DNA from: Pyxicephalus adspersus
Lineage: Eukaryota; Chordata; Amphibia; Anura; Pyxicephalidae
Direction: 5' to 3'
Assembly: GCF_032062135.1 (NCBI RefSeq)
Contig: NC_092858.1
Location: 167,189,515-167,253,514 of the forward strand
DNA: 64,000 bases
Part shown: positions 1-11,102 of the stretch, in pieces
Numbering within the stretch: position 1 is the stretch's first letter
Layout of the letters: each line of letters starts with the position of its first letter
Notes under the pieces: generated by a model
What the model was told of the DNA's origin: nothing
Database searches by the model: none
The model's input: only the letters and a program-made list of their open reading frames with translations
Translations under genes and position numbers: made by a program

Positions 1-3000
1 TGGTGACTCACAGGTAACACAGTTGGTTCACTCACAGGTAACAAACGCTTCTGATTCAGGGTAAAAGATTGGACATCTACAATGAAATGTGAATCAGTTC
101 TGATAATATAATGGAATTGTTAGGTATACTGGCTTCCTTCGATGTACCCTGGAGGGAAGTGTCTGATGTATGATTCACAGATTATTGCTGTTTATATTTT
201 CTTAATACGACTTAATTCAAGGTGTGTTTTGGCTGAGGTTAAATCAGTTAATTCAAAGAGAGAACTGTGTTGTGTTTTCAGTACTCATGTTGATTTGCTC
301 ACCAGACTGGCATTAATTTTTTCACACTTGTGAATCCCTTTAGTGGCTATCTGTATCAGGGACAGAAAACATTGCAAAAAGCTGCTGAAATTCGATATTA
401 TGATAAGCCACTACATGTAATCAATGGGATTTAATGAAAGCATGGCCATCATTGGGAGCCTGGCCGTCAATGGTCAATGGAGAGTGGCTGTTGAGTACAT
501 CACAATCACTATAGCTTCCATTCATAATACCTAATTTTGTTGGCCTTATGATCGACATAGTAAGGTCCCTTAAAAGTCAATTAGGGCATCTGACTGAACA
601 GTAATTGGATTGGTCGGTCATAAGCAAAATTGACTGTACTAGCCCTTGGGCGAGAGCTTCCCAAACTTGCAGGCAGTATGTTTTTTCCATATGTGAGAAG
701 CTGTACAGGTAACATCCAGCTTGTTCATATTGAGCTGCCATAATATATATTGGAGATCTTAACAATCATTGTCTACCATAGGCCTGCTGTGGGGGTAGTT
801 TAAAATCAAGATGGCGGAGAAGCCTGAAACATGTGCACCAGTACCGGGAAGGTTATAACTGTGGGTCACATTTTTGCGTGCACATCAATGTAGGGAAGCA
901 CCATCTACAAAAGCATATTCAAAGCGTGACTTGCACTACTTTCTCATGCACCTTACCCACTTACACAAGCACTATAATCACTGGTTTGGCAGCTGACACC
1001 ACCAATACTCCTTCTACCAAGCTCTGATGCCAATAAGCAGGACTACACAAGTAAAATGACACCCGTAACCATACAACCACCCCTTTCTCTACTACTGCAC
1101 CAGCACCACCATCCTTCTCACCACCATGCTTGGCACCTTCTTACCATTGCACTTTCACACCAATTGCCTTGGCCTCATAGGACCACAGAGACTTTTCTGT
1201 CTCATTCTAAAAAACTTAAGGTGTGTTTGCCTGCAGCCAAAATCTGCTCCTATTAAAAATGAAACTATGTACATACATTTGGAATTATTAATATATTGTT
1301 CACATGAAAATAAACAAGTTTGATATGACTGCCAAATGTTTTTTTGCCTTTGTTGTGACTCATTTTCATGTGTTTCATAAGCAGAATTCCGTGTTCTATA
1401 ATCCGCATAAAGGGCAAAAAAAAGTCCTGATTTCACACATGCATAGTGAGATTGCACTTTTTAAAAAAAAAAAAAAGAGATCAGGTAACGTAAGAAGAAG
1501 GACCACAGTCCATGCAAGAATGAAGAAGGAAGACGGGGGGCATGGGACCAACTGGACTGGAAATAGAGAGGGATCAACTGCTGTTCACCTATAAAGGTAA
1601 TTGTTACTTTTTTATTATGATGGCTCATCTTTATTTTGATCGAAAGAATAAAATTTCAGATTACATTAGATTTAGAGACCAAGAACCCCCTAAAATACCA
1701 CATTTGTCAACTGAAAGTGTAAATTGTGAAATTAGGAATTATGACTGGTGAGCATATGTTAAGTGTGAAATACGAACGCAAAACTGGACTGTTGGCAATT
1801 TCAAAATTTGCAGATAAAAGCACAACATATTTAGGAATTTTTACTGTGTGCTTGCAGTTTTTGTTTCCATTAACATTGTTTTATTTAAAATGTTTGTCTA
1901 AACTTGCTGTAAAATTTTATTTGTTCAAATGATCCATTTCTTTAGAACAGCCACCTTCTTCTTTGGATGTCATAGCTCTTTTCATTACTGCGTTTGATTA
2001 CTCTCTGCTCCCTCTGTTCCCCTCTATACATAATCTTTTATGTAACATCCAGGGAAGGAGTGAAAGTGGAATACTATAGAGTCAGTACAGCTGTGAACCT
2101 GCTGGGGCTGCTGACATCACATGCAAGATGGAGGTGCTCAGCTGCTATTTTATGGCTTTTGGATGTCTACACTCCAGGGAGGCTTTTGCAGGTTACCAAA
2201 ATGCAAAAAATACATTCATTGCAGATATATATGGGAATATTGTTGAATTTAATGGCCTGGTGCAGGGCTTCTTAAAGTGAACCCAATGGTCGCAGTGCCT
2301 TCAATAGCAGCTCCATCGGCTGTTTAAAACCAATCCTTAACTATCCTTAAAACATAAATACTACACAGTTCTGCAAGTTAAAATATTGTGTTAAAAGTTA
2401 GTAGCTAAACCTTTACCTCCCTCTCTGTGTAATACCCCTGGCCACTGTAGAGGGCAGTAACACATGACTATCACAGGGAGGGCAGATGTGTGCATGTGAC
2501 AGCCTTGCTTTACCTTCTCTATGATATGAGAGATAGAATGGTAACACCCAATAAAGAAATACCATTGAGACATTCTGGAGTTTTTTTTATTTATTGATTG
2601 TGCAATATTAGTTTGCTTATAGGTTGAATAGTTTGTATTTGGCAGTGGTTTATGTAAATATTGCCAAATGAAAATGATTCATTATTGAATCAAGAGGAAA
2701 TGTTAAAATTAGTAAATACATATTCAATCCATCAATAGATCAAAACCTCTTAGTAAAATTTTAACTTCAGCCTGGTGTGAATAAAAGTATTGTTTTAATG
2801 TATGCAGTGTACAAACCTGAATGTGACTTGGTATCAGACTTTTGCAGTCACTGTGCATAGTTACCAAAAAATAAACATATCCCAGATAAAAACTCTATTG
2901 ACATAGTTGATTCAGAGCAAAAATAACCCTTATAAAACCTGGTTCAATTTGCTCCAACAGGGAAAAAATGTATTTCCTTATCCTGTGAGACAATCGGATG

Positions 3001-3056
3001 ATCCCTGGATCAGTCTCTTGTCTTTAAAACTTTAATACCCAGATGTAAAATCAGCA
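1..3056. other. Non-coding stretch without recognised element
   Basis: AT-rich sequence with only short open frames (100 codons at most) that overlap on both strands and show no domain I recognise. The first 50 bases contain a short direct repeat (ACTCACAGGTAAC, twice). A T-rich and A-rich tract sits at about 1441-1478. I see no RNA gene, promoter or transposon end here. Confidence 0.6.
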
Positions 3057-3057
3057 C

Positions 3058-3138
3058 TATTATTATTAATATTATTATTATTAATATAATTAATCTGTAT
3101 TTTATAGCACCAACATATTCAGCGTGCTTTACTAAGGG
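3058..3138 (-). repeat. Inverted SINE/LINE 3' tail fragment
   Basis: Read on the minus strand, this stretch gives the tail seen elsewhere in the window: a GCGCTGCGTAATATGTTGG-like segment, a CTATATAAAT-like segment, then an AAT-type simple repeat. It lies head to head with the plus-strand V-SINE that follows, so the two tails point away from each other. The tail type is shared by many amphibian SINEs and L2/CR1-clade LINEs (established knowledge). Which of these it came from cannot be decided here. Confidence 0.55.
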
Positions 3139-3418
3139 ACAGCATGTTCATGTTAGGCCAGGACTATCTGCATGGAGTTTGCAAGTTCTCCCCGTGTCTG
3201 TGTGGGTTTCCTCCGGGTACTCCGCTTTCCTCCCACATTCCAAAAACATGCAGTTAGGTTAATTGACTTCCCCCAAAAATTGCCCTTAGACTGTATTACA
3301 GACATATGACCTTGGTAAGGAAATTAGATTGCGAGTCCCTTTGAGAGACAGATAGTGACATGACTATGGACTTTGTACAGCGCTGCGTAATATGTTGGCA
3401 CTCTATAAATACTGTGTA
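3139..3418 (+). mobile_element. V-SINE-like element, 5' truncated
   Basis: The body shows the conserved central block of V-SINEs: a GGAGTTTGCAAGTTCTCCCC-type start, then GTGGGTTTCCTCCGGGTACT, CTCCCACATTCCAAAAAC and ATGCAGTTAGGTTAATTG. It ends in the common tail TGTACAGCGCTGCGTAATAT. The tRNA-like head is missing or replaced by the inverted tail just upstream. Its AAT tail is split by the MITE at 3423-3778 and resumes at 3779-3815. Confidence 0.7.
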
Positions 3419-3777
3419 TTAACCACCCGGCCGTTAAACCCGACCCTGGTTCGGGGTAAAAACACCTGCCGAAAGTGTTAACCCCGAACTTTTCTCAGGT
3501 GGTTAAAAGCCATCACTTACCTGTTCCCCCTGTGATCATCCTGTGTTCTGTTGTTCCAGCGTCGTTCCCCAGCGTCGATCTCCCTCTCCAGCGTCGGGTG
3601 CCTGTCTTCTCCGCCGGCTTCTTCTTCTCTTCTCTGTTCGTCATGATATCTACTAGACCCTTGTTCGGACATATTTATGTAAGTTACAGGTCTACAATTT
3701 AAAAAAAAAAAAATTTCATGAAAAACAGTGTACCGCTTTTGGTATAGAAATCTAGACATCAGTGTAACGCCCAGGAG

Positions 3778-3782
<5 letters not shown>
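3419..3782. mobile_element. TTAA-type MITE nested in SINE tail
   Basis: The element proper is 3423-3778. TTAA is present on each side (3419-3422 and 3779-3782), and the ends are inverted: CCACCCGGCCGTTA at the left against CCTCCTGGGCGTTA, the reverse complement of the right end. TTAA target duplication fits piggyBac or Kolobok superfamilies. There is no transposase, so it is non-autonomous. It interrupts the AAT tail of the V-SINE, making it younger than that SINE. Related copies begin at 25141, 50072 and probably 54698. Confidence 0.7.
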
Positions 3783-3811
<29 letters not shown>

Positions 3812-3815
3812 TGTG
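3779..3815. repeat. (AAT)n microsatellite
   Basis: About ten uninterrupted AAT units. This is the distal part of the V-SINE tail, displaced by the MITE insertion. Confidence 0.9.
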
Positions 3816-4860
3816 ATAAAGGAATGGTCAGATAAAAGCAGAGTGACACAGAGATGAGCTGATCTTGGTTCTTCCTCACTGCCCAGATCCAGGCTACAAC
3901 AGGAACATAACAGCCTGGGCTCAGAAATTGGCTAAAATGATGGGGGTGTTCCTTGCAGATGAAGGATATTCCAAGGCAGCAGAGAAGTACTGTTAATATG
4001 AAACAAGACCAACAATAGTTGCTAACTCAGAGATGAAGATTCAAACCAATGGGAAACAGAGATTTGAAACCAAAACATCCTTGGGCTGTGGGTTTTGTAG
4101 AAGTCACTCTATATTCTTTTCTTGATGCACAGAGCTGACACGTCATGGACATTATGTGTGCTAGGGCAAGGTCAAGAATCCAGGCATGCAGAGGTGAGGG
4201 GTCAACTACAATCAGAAGAATGGAATTTCACAAAGATAGACCAAAAGAAAAATGGGAGAAAAAATGAGTTTGTGATAGAAAGGTGAACAATTGCCAGAGG
4301 CAGGATAGTGATTAGGTTACCCTCTCATAATCCATGGTATGGATTGCTACTTCTAGTGACCAGAACCCAAAATTCAGATTTTATTACTTTGTGTGCCTCA
4401 TTATGTTTTAATGGGTCAATGTTTAGGCATAGTTATATTTGTGGGCTTTTTGACTACTGACAGGCTGCCCTTTTTCTATGGGAAACATAAATACAATTTT
4501 GACCGATTGAGGTATTATACCTCTTACTTTCTTCCTCCATCCTACAATTGAATCCAATTCACTATGACCAGCTAAATAATTTTCAAACATTTTTCATCGA
4601 CGTATCAAATCCAATACTGGTAGAATAATTGTGCTTCTTATCAGTGACTTTGGTTATTTCTCTAAAACAGCATTTTAACTCATAAATCGGTTTCACTCTG
4701 AACCCTTGAATTTTCCTTCAATATTCATGCTATTATCCTATAGCACCAACATTGACATAACCAACCCAACTAAACACTGATGTCAATTCGCAAAATCCTA
4801 CTTACTTGCTTTTAATGGATCCACTGTACTGAAACTCAAGTCTGGACATTCTCTACTCTC
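3816..4860. other. Non-coding stretch, nothing recognised
   Basis: Mixed-composition DNA with no supported gene, RNA or transposon end. Confidence 0.5.
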
Positions 4861-4905
4861 CAAATCCCCTGAGGAAGCCTATTTGGGCGAAACGCGTAGG
4901 AAAGG
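4860..4905 (+). ncRNA. Hammerhead-ribozyme-like core motif (best copy)
   Basis: CTGAGGA at 4869-4875 is followed by a short possible helix, GCC 4877-4879 with GGC 4886-4888. GAAA lies at 4889-4892, C at 4893, and GTA at 4896-4898. These match the invariant residues of the hammerhead core: CUGANGA, GAAA, then a GUH cleavage triplet after a very short helix III. A possible helix I pairs CC before the first box with GG after GTA, then CTCC with GGGG beyond an internal loop. One extra A between the first box and helix II is non-canonical. Activity is unproven. The motif recurs in the window (see findings). Confidence 0.35.
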
Positions 4906-6490
4906 GGAATTATGGTTATATATAAAACATATTCAGTAAATTAGGTTCTGTACTTACCTTTAATGTACCCATTAGTATCTATCTGTTTAAACATTTTATT
5001 TAATATGAATATAGTCAATTGTTTTATCAGCTATTTGCAGTGCCAAAAGCCTTCTGTCTTCTCTCTTATTATTAGTCTTACTATTATATAAGGCTTGGTG
5101 CAAATCAGGATCATCTGACTTTGAATAATTTATCTTTCCCTTATGGTCTTTCTCCTCTTCTCTACATATATTAGTGGGCCCCAGAAACAAGTTTTGTACA
5201 GTAAAACAAATTTGTACAGTTAACCTACCTACCTCCAACATACCGGATTTCTACAAAGCTGCTGGCTGTTGTCAGGACTGACAGTTTTATGACAGTTCCA
5301 CTTCAATTGGATCCAAAGATTTAGAAATTAGATTAGATTTAGGGATTAGATTAAATTATGGGTTTGATTTAGAAACTACAAATGTGTCCCTGAGGGTGCA
5401 AGGCCTGATCTTACCTGAATTTCTACTTTTAATTAAAAATTGAACAGTCCCTGGGTTCCCCCATCCCCATTTATCTTTGATTTCAGAAATTAAAGTGGTA
5501 TACACCAATAGTCAATATAACGTAGAATGTTTTTTAAACAAAGAGAGTCAGGCCTTTTTCCTTTTGTAAAAAATAAAATAAAATAAATGAAGCGGGCTGT
5601 TTTTTGACACGTTTTAAAATCACGGCAGTGAAAATAGAAAAAAAAGTTGTATTTTATCCTCTCCATCATCATTGATGCATTTTACCAAAATTAAACCTTT
5701 TAACCATACAGTGGGAATGAAATCTGTAAAATTTACTATTTAAAATTAAAAAAAAAGTATTTTGGCTAGATTTTTTTTATTAAACAGATGTATTCCCTGT
5801 TGTGTATTTATACTTTTATAGTCAATGTAGTGTAATGGAGGTATGGCCCAGGGATATATATATCTAACCTTCCTAGGGAGCTTTAGAGCTACAAAGGGCA
5901 TTCTATAGTGGAAATTTACTACATCTGAGGAATTTTCATTCTTTGTTCATTCTCCTTTTTTCTTTTGGTTTATGTGTGTTTTTTTTCTCACTATATTATA
6001 ATATATGTTAGAAAAGTCACTTTCCCACTGATCTGATAGCATCTTATCACTCGTATCAAGTCTCCTCACTCATAGTCAACCAAACCAACCAGTTCCAGCT
6101 TGTACAACAGGTTCTGAATCCTGAGGTTGTTCTGTGTTAGACTGTATAGGGGTAGTGGTGTAGAATGAGTTTTACAAACCCTTATATGATCTCTTCAGGC
6201 GAATTACAAAAAAAAGTTTAAAATTTTTAAACTTTTTAATGTTTTTTTAAGAAAACATATTGTTATTTGTAAGGTGTTTTTTATGAGATAGATGCTGCAT
6301 CACCAGGTTCTTCCATGATAGTCCATCTTCTCCTGTATTGGAGACCTTTCATAAATCAGGGCTAGGTGACCTTCACTTCGGGTTTATAACACTTCCAAGT
6401 TGGTGTTCATTAGAAAGCTTTGATCACATTTGTAGGGTTATACCATATAGTTACAATAAAAAATATTAAAGGACTGGTTCAATGGTGCAA
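4906..6490. other. Non-coding AT-rich stretch
   Basis: No supported gene. There are several A or T homopolymer runs, and nothing else that I can name. Confidence 0.5.
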
Positions 6491-6492
6491 TC

Positions 6493-6592
6493 CCTATTTA
6501 ATGTACAGCACTGCGTAATATGTTGGCCCTATATAAATCCTGTTTATTAATATTATTAATAATAATAATAATAATAATATTAATATAAATGG
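6493..6592 (+). repeat. SINE/LINE 3' tail plus AAT microsatellite
   Basis: The segment has TTTAATGTACAGCACTGCGT, then a TATGTTGGCCCTATATAAAT-type stretch, then ATTAATAAT repeats. It is only the 3' end of the element and was probably 5' truncated at insertion. Confidence 0.7.
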
Positions 6593-7154
6593 AAACCTAT
6601 ATTTCAGTATTTTAGTAGATAATGGTGAGTTAAACGACTCATCTGTTACATCTTTCAGGACTTCTGTTGGTCATATCTCTTCTCTTCTCATTCTGGGCTT
6701 CACACAAATGCTGTAGTCATTATGAAGGGTTCGCACTCTGTTTTTTTTATTATACAGAAATCTATGGAAAACAGGGACCACTACACATTCTACTCCTCCA
6801 CCCTATGGTCTATGGAGCCCCCTTTACATCTTAAGCCAAGGCTTCACATAATCATGTTTTTTTGAGCTCTTTTAGGCGGGGTCGTCTCTTCCTCCTGTAT
6901 CATTTCCAAGAAGCCAGGGATTGATTTAGACCACCATGATGCACTTTTTGATAAATAAACCTGTTTTACCATAAGGCATGTATAGAGAGCACTCTACTCC
7001 AATAGGAAGACCATTTTGCCTCAACTGTATTTTGTATGTCCCAGTTTTCTTTTTCCATTGTCCTGACATGAATATACATCCAGAAGCATTTCTATATGTG
7101 TGCATAGGTACCTGTGTGTGTTTATCTGTTTTTATTATTCACTTTTACAATCAT

Positions 7155-7456
7155 CTGTCCCTGTTCCATTGCAGGTGCCGCCATCTTCTTCCTTCTTCTT
7201 TTTGTTGATTTGATGCCTTTGGCCACTTTGATTGTCCAGGCAGCTGTAGAGAAAGCCAGGACATGCAAGGTATCCCAGAAACCAACTCTGAGCTGCGCAT
7301 GCTCAGCGTGCACATTCGCTTAGTGAATTTTGACGGAACAGAGGACGATCGGGCACGTGAGAATGCTTTTTGCAGAAGGGATACTGCCTGTCCCTTTCTG
7401 CAATAAAGCCTTGCCTGATCCTAAATTTTTAAAGTGGAACTTTAGTTGCGCTTTAA
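7155..7456. mobile_element. Non-autonomous TIR element, family B
   Basis: One of about eight related copies in the window. The shared features are a segment like CCTGTCCCTGTTCCATTGCA followed by GCCGCCATCTT, a stretch with CTTTCTGCAATAA and CTTGCCTGATC, and a right end GTTGCGCTTTAA. In better copies the left end is TTTAAAGTGGAACTAAA, so the ends are inverted repeats. No coding capacity. A short open frame here (to 7323) is repeat-derived. Confidence 0.55.
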
Positions 7457-7952
7457 GGTGTACCGGTCACTAAACCTGCTGTTTTATATCAGGGACCCTC
7501 CAGTGCCACATTTTACCATATCCGTGCCCCTTCTCTTCTTTTCTGCACGCCTTTCTGGTTCTGTGTCACAGCAATATTAAAGTCAGCCAGATACCTATCA
7601 AACTTAGAAGAAAACCAACACTAATACCCCCCATCTTTTTCAATTTACACTTGTTCTTAAAGTTCACAATTTTCATTTTTGGGTCAAATTCTCCTTTTAC
7701 AATTGTGTCCCTTTATTCTTTTGTATGCTGCTTTGGGCTTTTATGTCGACTCATTGTTATAAGTTGGGATTGTGTCTTGCATGGAGTAACACATATCACT
7801 GCCTTGTACACAGTCTTTATTTTGTAAGATAAGGTATCACATAAAAATAATCACGCACTGTATGTTGCTGTTAACAAAACAGATGATTTTAAAGTTTGTT
7901 AAAAAAAAGTGCAGCTCGTGTGCATTATATCTATAAATCCTGGATACCAGAG

Positions 7953-7999
7953 TTTATTCCACTGATAAAGTCATTTCATGGCACGAAATGTGGATAATG
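7953..7999 (+). ncRNA. Degenerate hammerhead-like motif
   Basis: CTGATAA (7962-7968) is followed by GAAAT starting at 7985. The flanks could pair: TTATTCCA before the motif against TGGATAA after it, with one bulge, which is where helix I would lie. The invariant G of the first box is replaced by A, so a functional ribozyme is unlikely. It appears to be a decayed copy of the motif at 4860-4905. Confidence 0.2.
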
Positions 8000-8424
8000 G
8001 AAAGCTTAGCCGCTCGATGTGTAAGCACTTTTTAAGTCATAAGTTAGGTGTGATTCTGTTTCCATAGTGAGATGGATAATAAGTATGTTTTAGAGCAGTG
8101 CAACATGTACCTAAGAAATCTTATAGCTCATGAATTTATTTTCTAAAAAGCCATTTTGTAGTAATTATTTTAATTCTTTTTCAAGTTCAACTCTGCACTT
8201 CCCTAATATGTCCCCCATTGTTACCCCCTCTGTCCTTAAGACCCCTTATTTTAATTAAAACTTATTTTTTTACATACTTTACTTTTTCAGATAACCTCAG
8301 GATGGGCTTACCTAATCTTTGGATGATCTCCTTGTGGTTTGTGGTTCTCAAGAGTTCGAGATGCAGAATGCAGTCGTGGCGCTGTCTCCAGGGAAAGGTC
8401 CATAACACCCTGCACCCACAGTAT

Positions 8425-8938
8425 GGGCCTGATAAGTTCTCCATGGCTGGAGAAGATAGACTATCATGGGTGAACTTGGGTAATCCAGCAAACCTAGAAT
8501 GAATTTCTTAAAATATTTGGATTTAGATCCATTCCAGGTGTGCTGGATCACGCAGGTTCTCCACGAGTCTATCTCATTGTTTCTCGATTTTTGATATTTA
8601 GTAGATATTTTATTAGATATTTGAGTCTATTTAATTGTTTACCTTTGAAACATGAATGAACCCTTAAAATAGTTTTTAGGTCTTCATATTCTTCTAAGCT
8701 ACTTCTATTGGCTTAGTGGTCATTAGGAAGAATGCCTCTTACTTTACTGGCCATTGGGAAGAATGTCACACTTACAGATAGCCAATAAGATCATCGGTGC
8801 CACTTAAACTGAGCTGAGTCACTAATTGCTCAAGGAACCCCTATCAACACCTGGAGGGACCCTTGGGTTCCAAGTAACCATGTGGTTGAGAAAAACACTG
8901 GTCTATCCAGACTTGGAGAACTTCGATAAAACAAGCCC
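8425..8938. mobile_element. Foldback element family C, split by a hAT element
   Basis: The left arm (GGGCCTGAT, then TTCTCC and GGCTGGAGAAGATAGACT) and the right arm are inverted copies of each other. The right arm is cut after 8574 and resumes at 8901 with GTCTATCCAGACTTGGAGAA and a TTCGATAAAACAAGCCC end. Other family C copies lie at 18201-18545, 23537-23717 and 49058-49273, and the family also seeds the satellite at 61782-62820. It is non-autonomous and its superfamily is unknown to me. Confidence 0.7.
8575..8900 (-). mobile_element. hAT-like non-autonomous element, family D
   Basis: The ends are inverted: CATTGTTTCTCGATT at the left, and CAGTGTTTTTCTCAACC as the reverse complement of the right end. 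This resembles the CAGTG-TTCTCAA ends of Charlie-type hAT elements. An 8-bp target duplication flanks it: GTCTATCT (8567-8574) and GTCTATCC (8901-8908), 7 of 8 matching. The body contains the family signature CATTGGGAAGAATG and a segment near CTTACAGATAGCCAATAAG. It is inserted in a family C right arm. Confidence 0.8.
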
Positions 8939-9207
8939 TATGTCTTCAGTCTTATGAGTTGAGTGATCCTGAGCATAATTCAGCCCGGAGGATTGAGAAC
9001 CTTAATTTGTGGGAAGGGATTACCAGAAGGAATACAAAAGGGCTGATTTTTTAAGTTCAACTCTTCTGTAGATACTGAATAAAAATGGACAAAGTTGGGT
9101 TTTATTCTCCACATACCTGTAACCCTTCAACCACTCCACATTTAAAGTGTTTGTAAATATTCAGCGTTTTGCATTGATTAGAACTCCTCCTATTGTGTGC
9201 TACTCCA

Positions 9208-9362
9208 TCCATCTCTTAGATTGTAAGCTTCTCTGGTCAGGGTCCTGTCCTCCTCTTGTGCCATTGTTTGTATTTGTCATTTGCAACTACTATTTAATGT
9301 ACAGTGCTGTGTAATATTTTGGTGCTATTTCAGATCATTAACAATATTAATAATAATAACTG
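9208..9362 (+). repeat. L2/CR1-like 3' end with AAT tail
   Basis: CTTAGATTGTAAGCTTCTCT and a GGTCAGGGTCCTGTCCTCCT segment are followed by TTTAATGTACAGTGCTGTGT, then an AAT-rich tail. This is the typical 3' end of a widespread amphibian retroelement. It is 5' truncated, with no coding sequence. Confidence 0.65.
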
Positions 9363-10420
9363 CTGTTGTGTGTCCCATTGGAGATATTTCCTTTCAATTG
9401 ATTTCATTGCCATAGTTGCAACAGAAATCAAGAAACATTATTTCCACAATGCTCACTCTCTATTCAAGTGAAATGGTTCATCAGTAGAAAAAAAGATGGT
9501 AAAAATTTGTAAAAACACTGTTTTATCCAAATATAGCCATTAGATACATTTTCTTTTTAAACTTTATTTTTTTTTCCTTTTGTGTATACATGTCACTATA
9601 TGCATGCACATTAGTAATAATATTATGTGTATTTTGTCAGTTTCCTGACACTTCTACCCTTTCCCCGGTGTTGGGTGGTCCTCGGTATTAACGTTATGAT
9701 GTCAGCATTGTACCATGAGCCCAATCGAACACGATAAAGCCCCCTCTTTGTGGAGGATCCTATACAGCCTGCAGGAGGATTAGTGGATGGGTATGTAGAA
9801 AGACACACAATGCAGTGCTGGTGTGGAAAACATAGAGTATTGTGATTAACCATTTTTTTTAAAGGAGGAACATTAGAAAATCTAATTTTTAAATAATAAT
9901 AATAATAATGTTCTTTAGGAGAGAAAGTACAATAGTACAAAAGTATAGTAAGGTGGGACAACAAAAAGCTCTTCACTAAATCACTACAAAGTGCCAACGC
10001 AAAATAAAGAATAACCCTGTTATTTTTTTGTGAAATGTGGTGGAAGTGAAACGCGTGGTTCTTCTGTCCTGGAAAGTCTCTGCATTGCTTTCTAAAAAAA
10101 AACTTGTACAAAAGCAGATAACATTTATGAAGTTTCGGTAAAATGTTCTAATAAGTTCTGTCTTCTACGTGAAAGAATTTGACTGTTTTGTTCTTCAAGC
10201 AACGAATACAGAGTGTTCTGAAACTGCGGGCTGTCTATGTAAAACAACAAAACTATTTCTAGTTTACCTGGGGTGAGGAAGAGAAAGAAAGAACAAATGC
10301 ACTAGAGAGTATGAAAGAAAAAAAGAAAGAGGGCCATGTACAATACAACAATGGTAATTGCACATTTTTGTGCTGCATGCCTATTAAATCTAACTTTTAG
10401 TAGAAAATACACTCAAATTA
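9363..10420. other. Non-coding stretch; minor simple repeats
   Basis: Contains a T-rich tract near 9560-9585 and an AAT run near 9893-9910. An isolated GTGAAACGCGTGG at about 10047 resembles the 3' half of the hammerhead-like motif but lacks the 5' box. A minus-strand open frame of 162 codons (9623-10111) has biased composition and no recognisable domain. Confidence 0.45.
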
Positions 10421-10423
10421 AAC

Positions 10424-10690
10424 ATAAAGCAGAACTAAACTGTAGAAATAAAAAAATTGTGACTAGGAAATGTCTCTTCTGCAATAAAAAAATATTACTT
10501 GCCAGATTACATTTTCTAAACACACTTACCTGTCCTTCTTCTGTAGCGGGCAGTTCCATTTTCTTTCTTCTCCGCTTCTTGGTTTTGATCTTCGTCCATC
10601 TTAATTGTCTGGGCTAGGATGACATGACTGCTGTGAAGGTGTACGGGAGTCCATTCAGTCCGCCAGGGTATCCCAGGAAAAGGGATTAAG
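10424..10690. mobile_element. Family B TIR element
   Basis: The left end AAAGCAGAACTAAACTGTAG, a CTTCTGCAATAAAAAAAT-type segment, then ACCTGTCCTTCTTCTGTAGC and a GTATCCCAGGAAAAGG segment all match the other family B copies. The right end is not clear and seems cut by the LTR at 10706. Confidence 0.5.
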
Positions 10691-10700
10691 GAGTCTGGGT

Positions 10701-11102
10701 GAGGCTGTAAGTAAATGTTGTGCTGTATATTTGCATCTCTTTATTTGGATCCAGACCCAGAGTGTCCTGGAAGGAATGGGTGGACCAGGCACACCATGCC
10801 AAAAATTAAGTATGGCTATGAAGCACCTGTTCATTGATAAAAGAGCACCTGTCCTCGAGACTGGGAGAGTTGCCGTCTGAGGCCCGGTGGCTTAGGAGGG
10901 CAGGCTGTATGTTGGGGGAGCCAAGGAGGACTCCCAAAATTGAGTTCTGTGGGACCAATAAAAAGAGCCAGGGGCTCTTTGTGTTTTTCTGTGATGACAC
11001 CATGGTTTTTACTTTGTGTTGATTGGTTTGAAGAATAAAAGCCCTGCAATTTAAAATACCTCTCTGTGGTGAGTGCATTGGATGCTAATCCTCCACAGAG
11101 GT
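10701..11102. mobile_element. Solo LTR candidate
   Basis: A 392-bp segment, 10706-11097, starts TGTAAG and ends CTCCACA. It is flanked by a 5-bp direct repeat with one mismatch (GAGGC 10701-10705, GAGGT 11098-11102). It contains AATAAA at 11034-11039 about 58 bases before the end, and an upstream AATAAAAAG. TG...CA ends, 4-6 bp duplication and an internal polyadenylation signal are typical of Gypsy or endogenous retroviral LTRs. No internal retroviral or retrotransposon genes lie beside it, so this would be a recombined solo LTR. Its family is unknown. Confidence 0.5.

Noticed and set aside
9623..10111. 162-codon minus-strand open frame
   Set aside because: Biased composition with homopolymeric tyrosine from an AAT run, and no domain or splice context.
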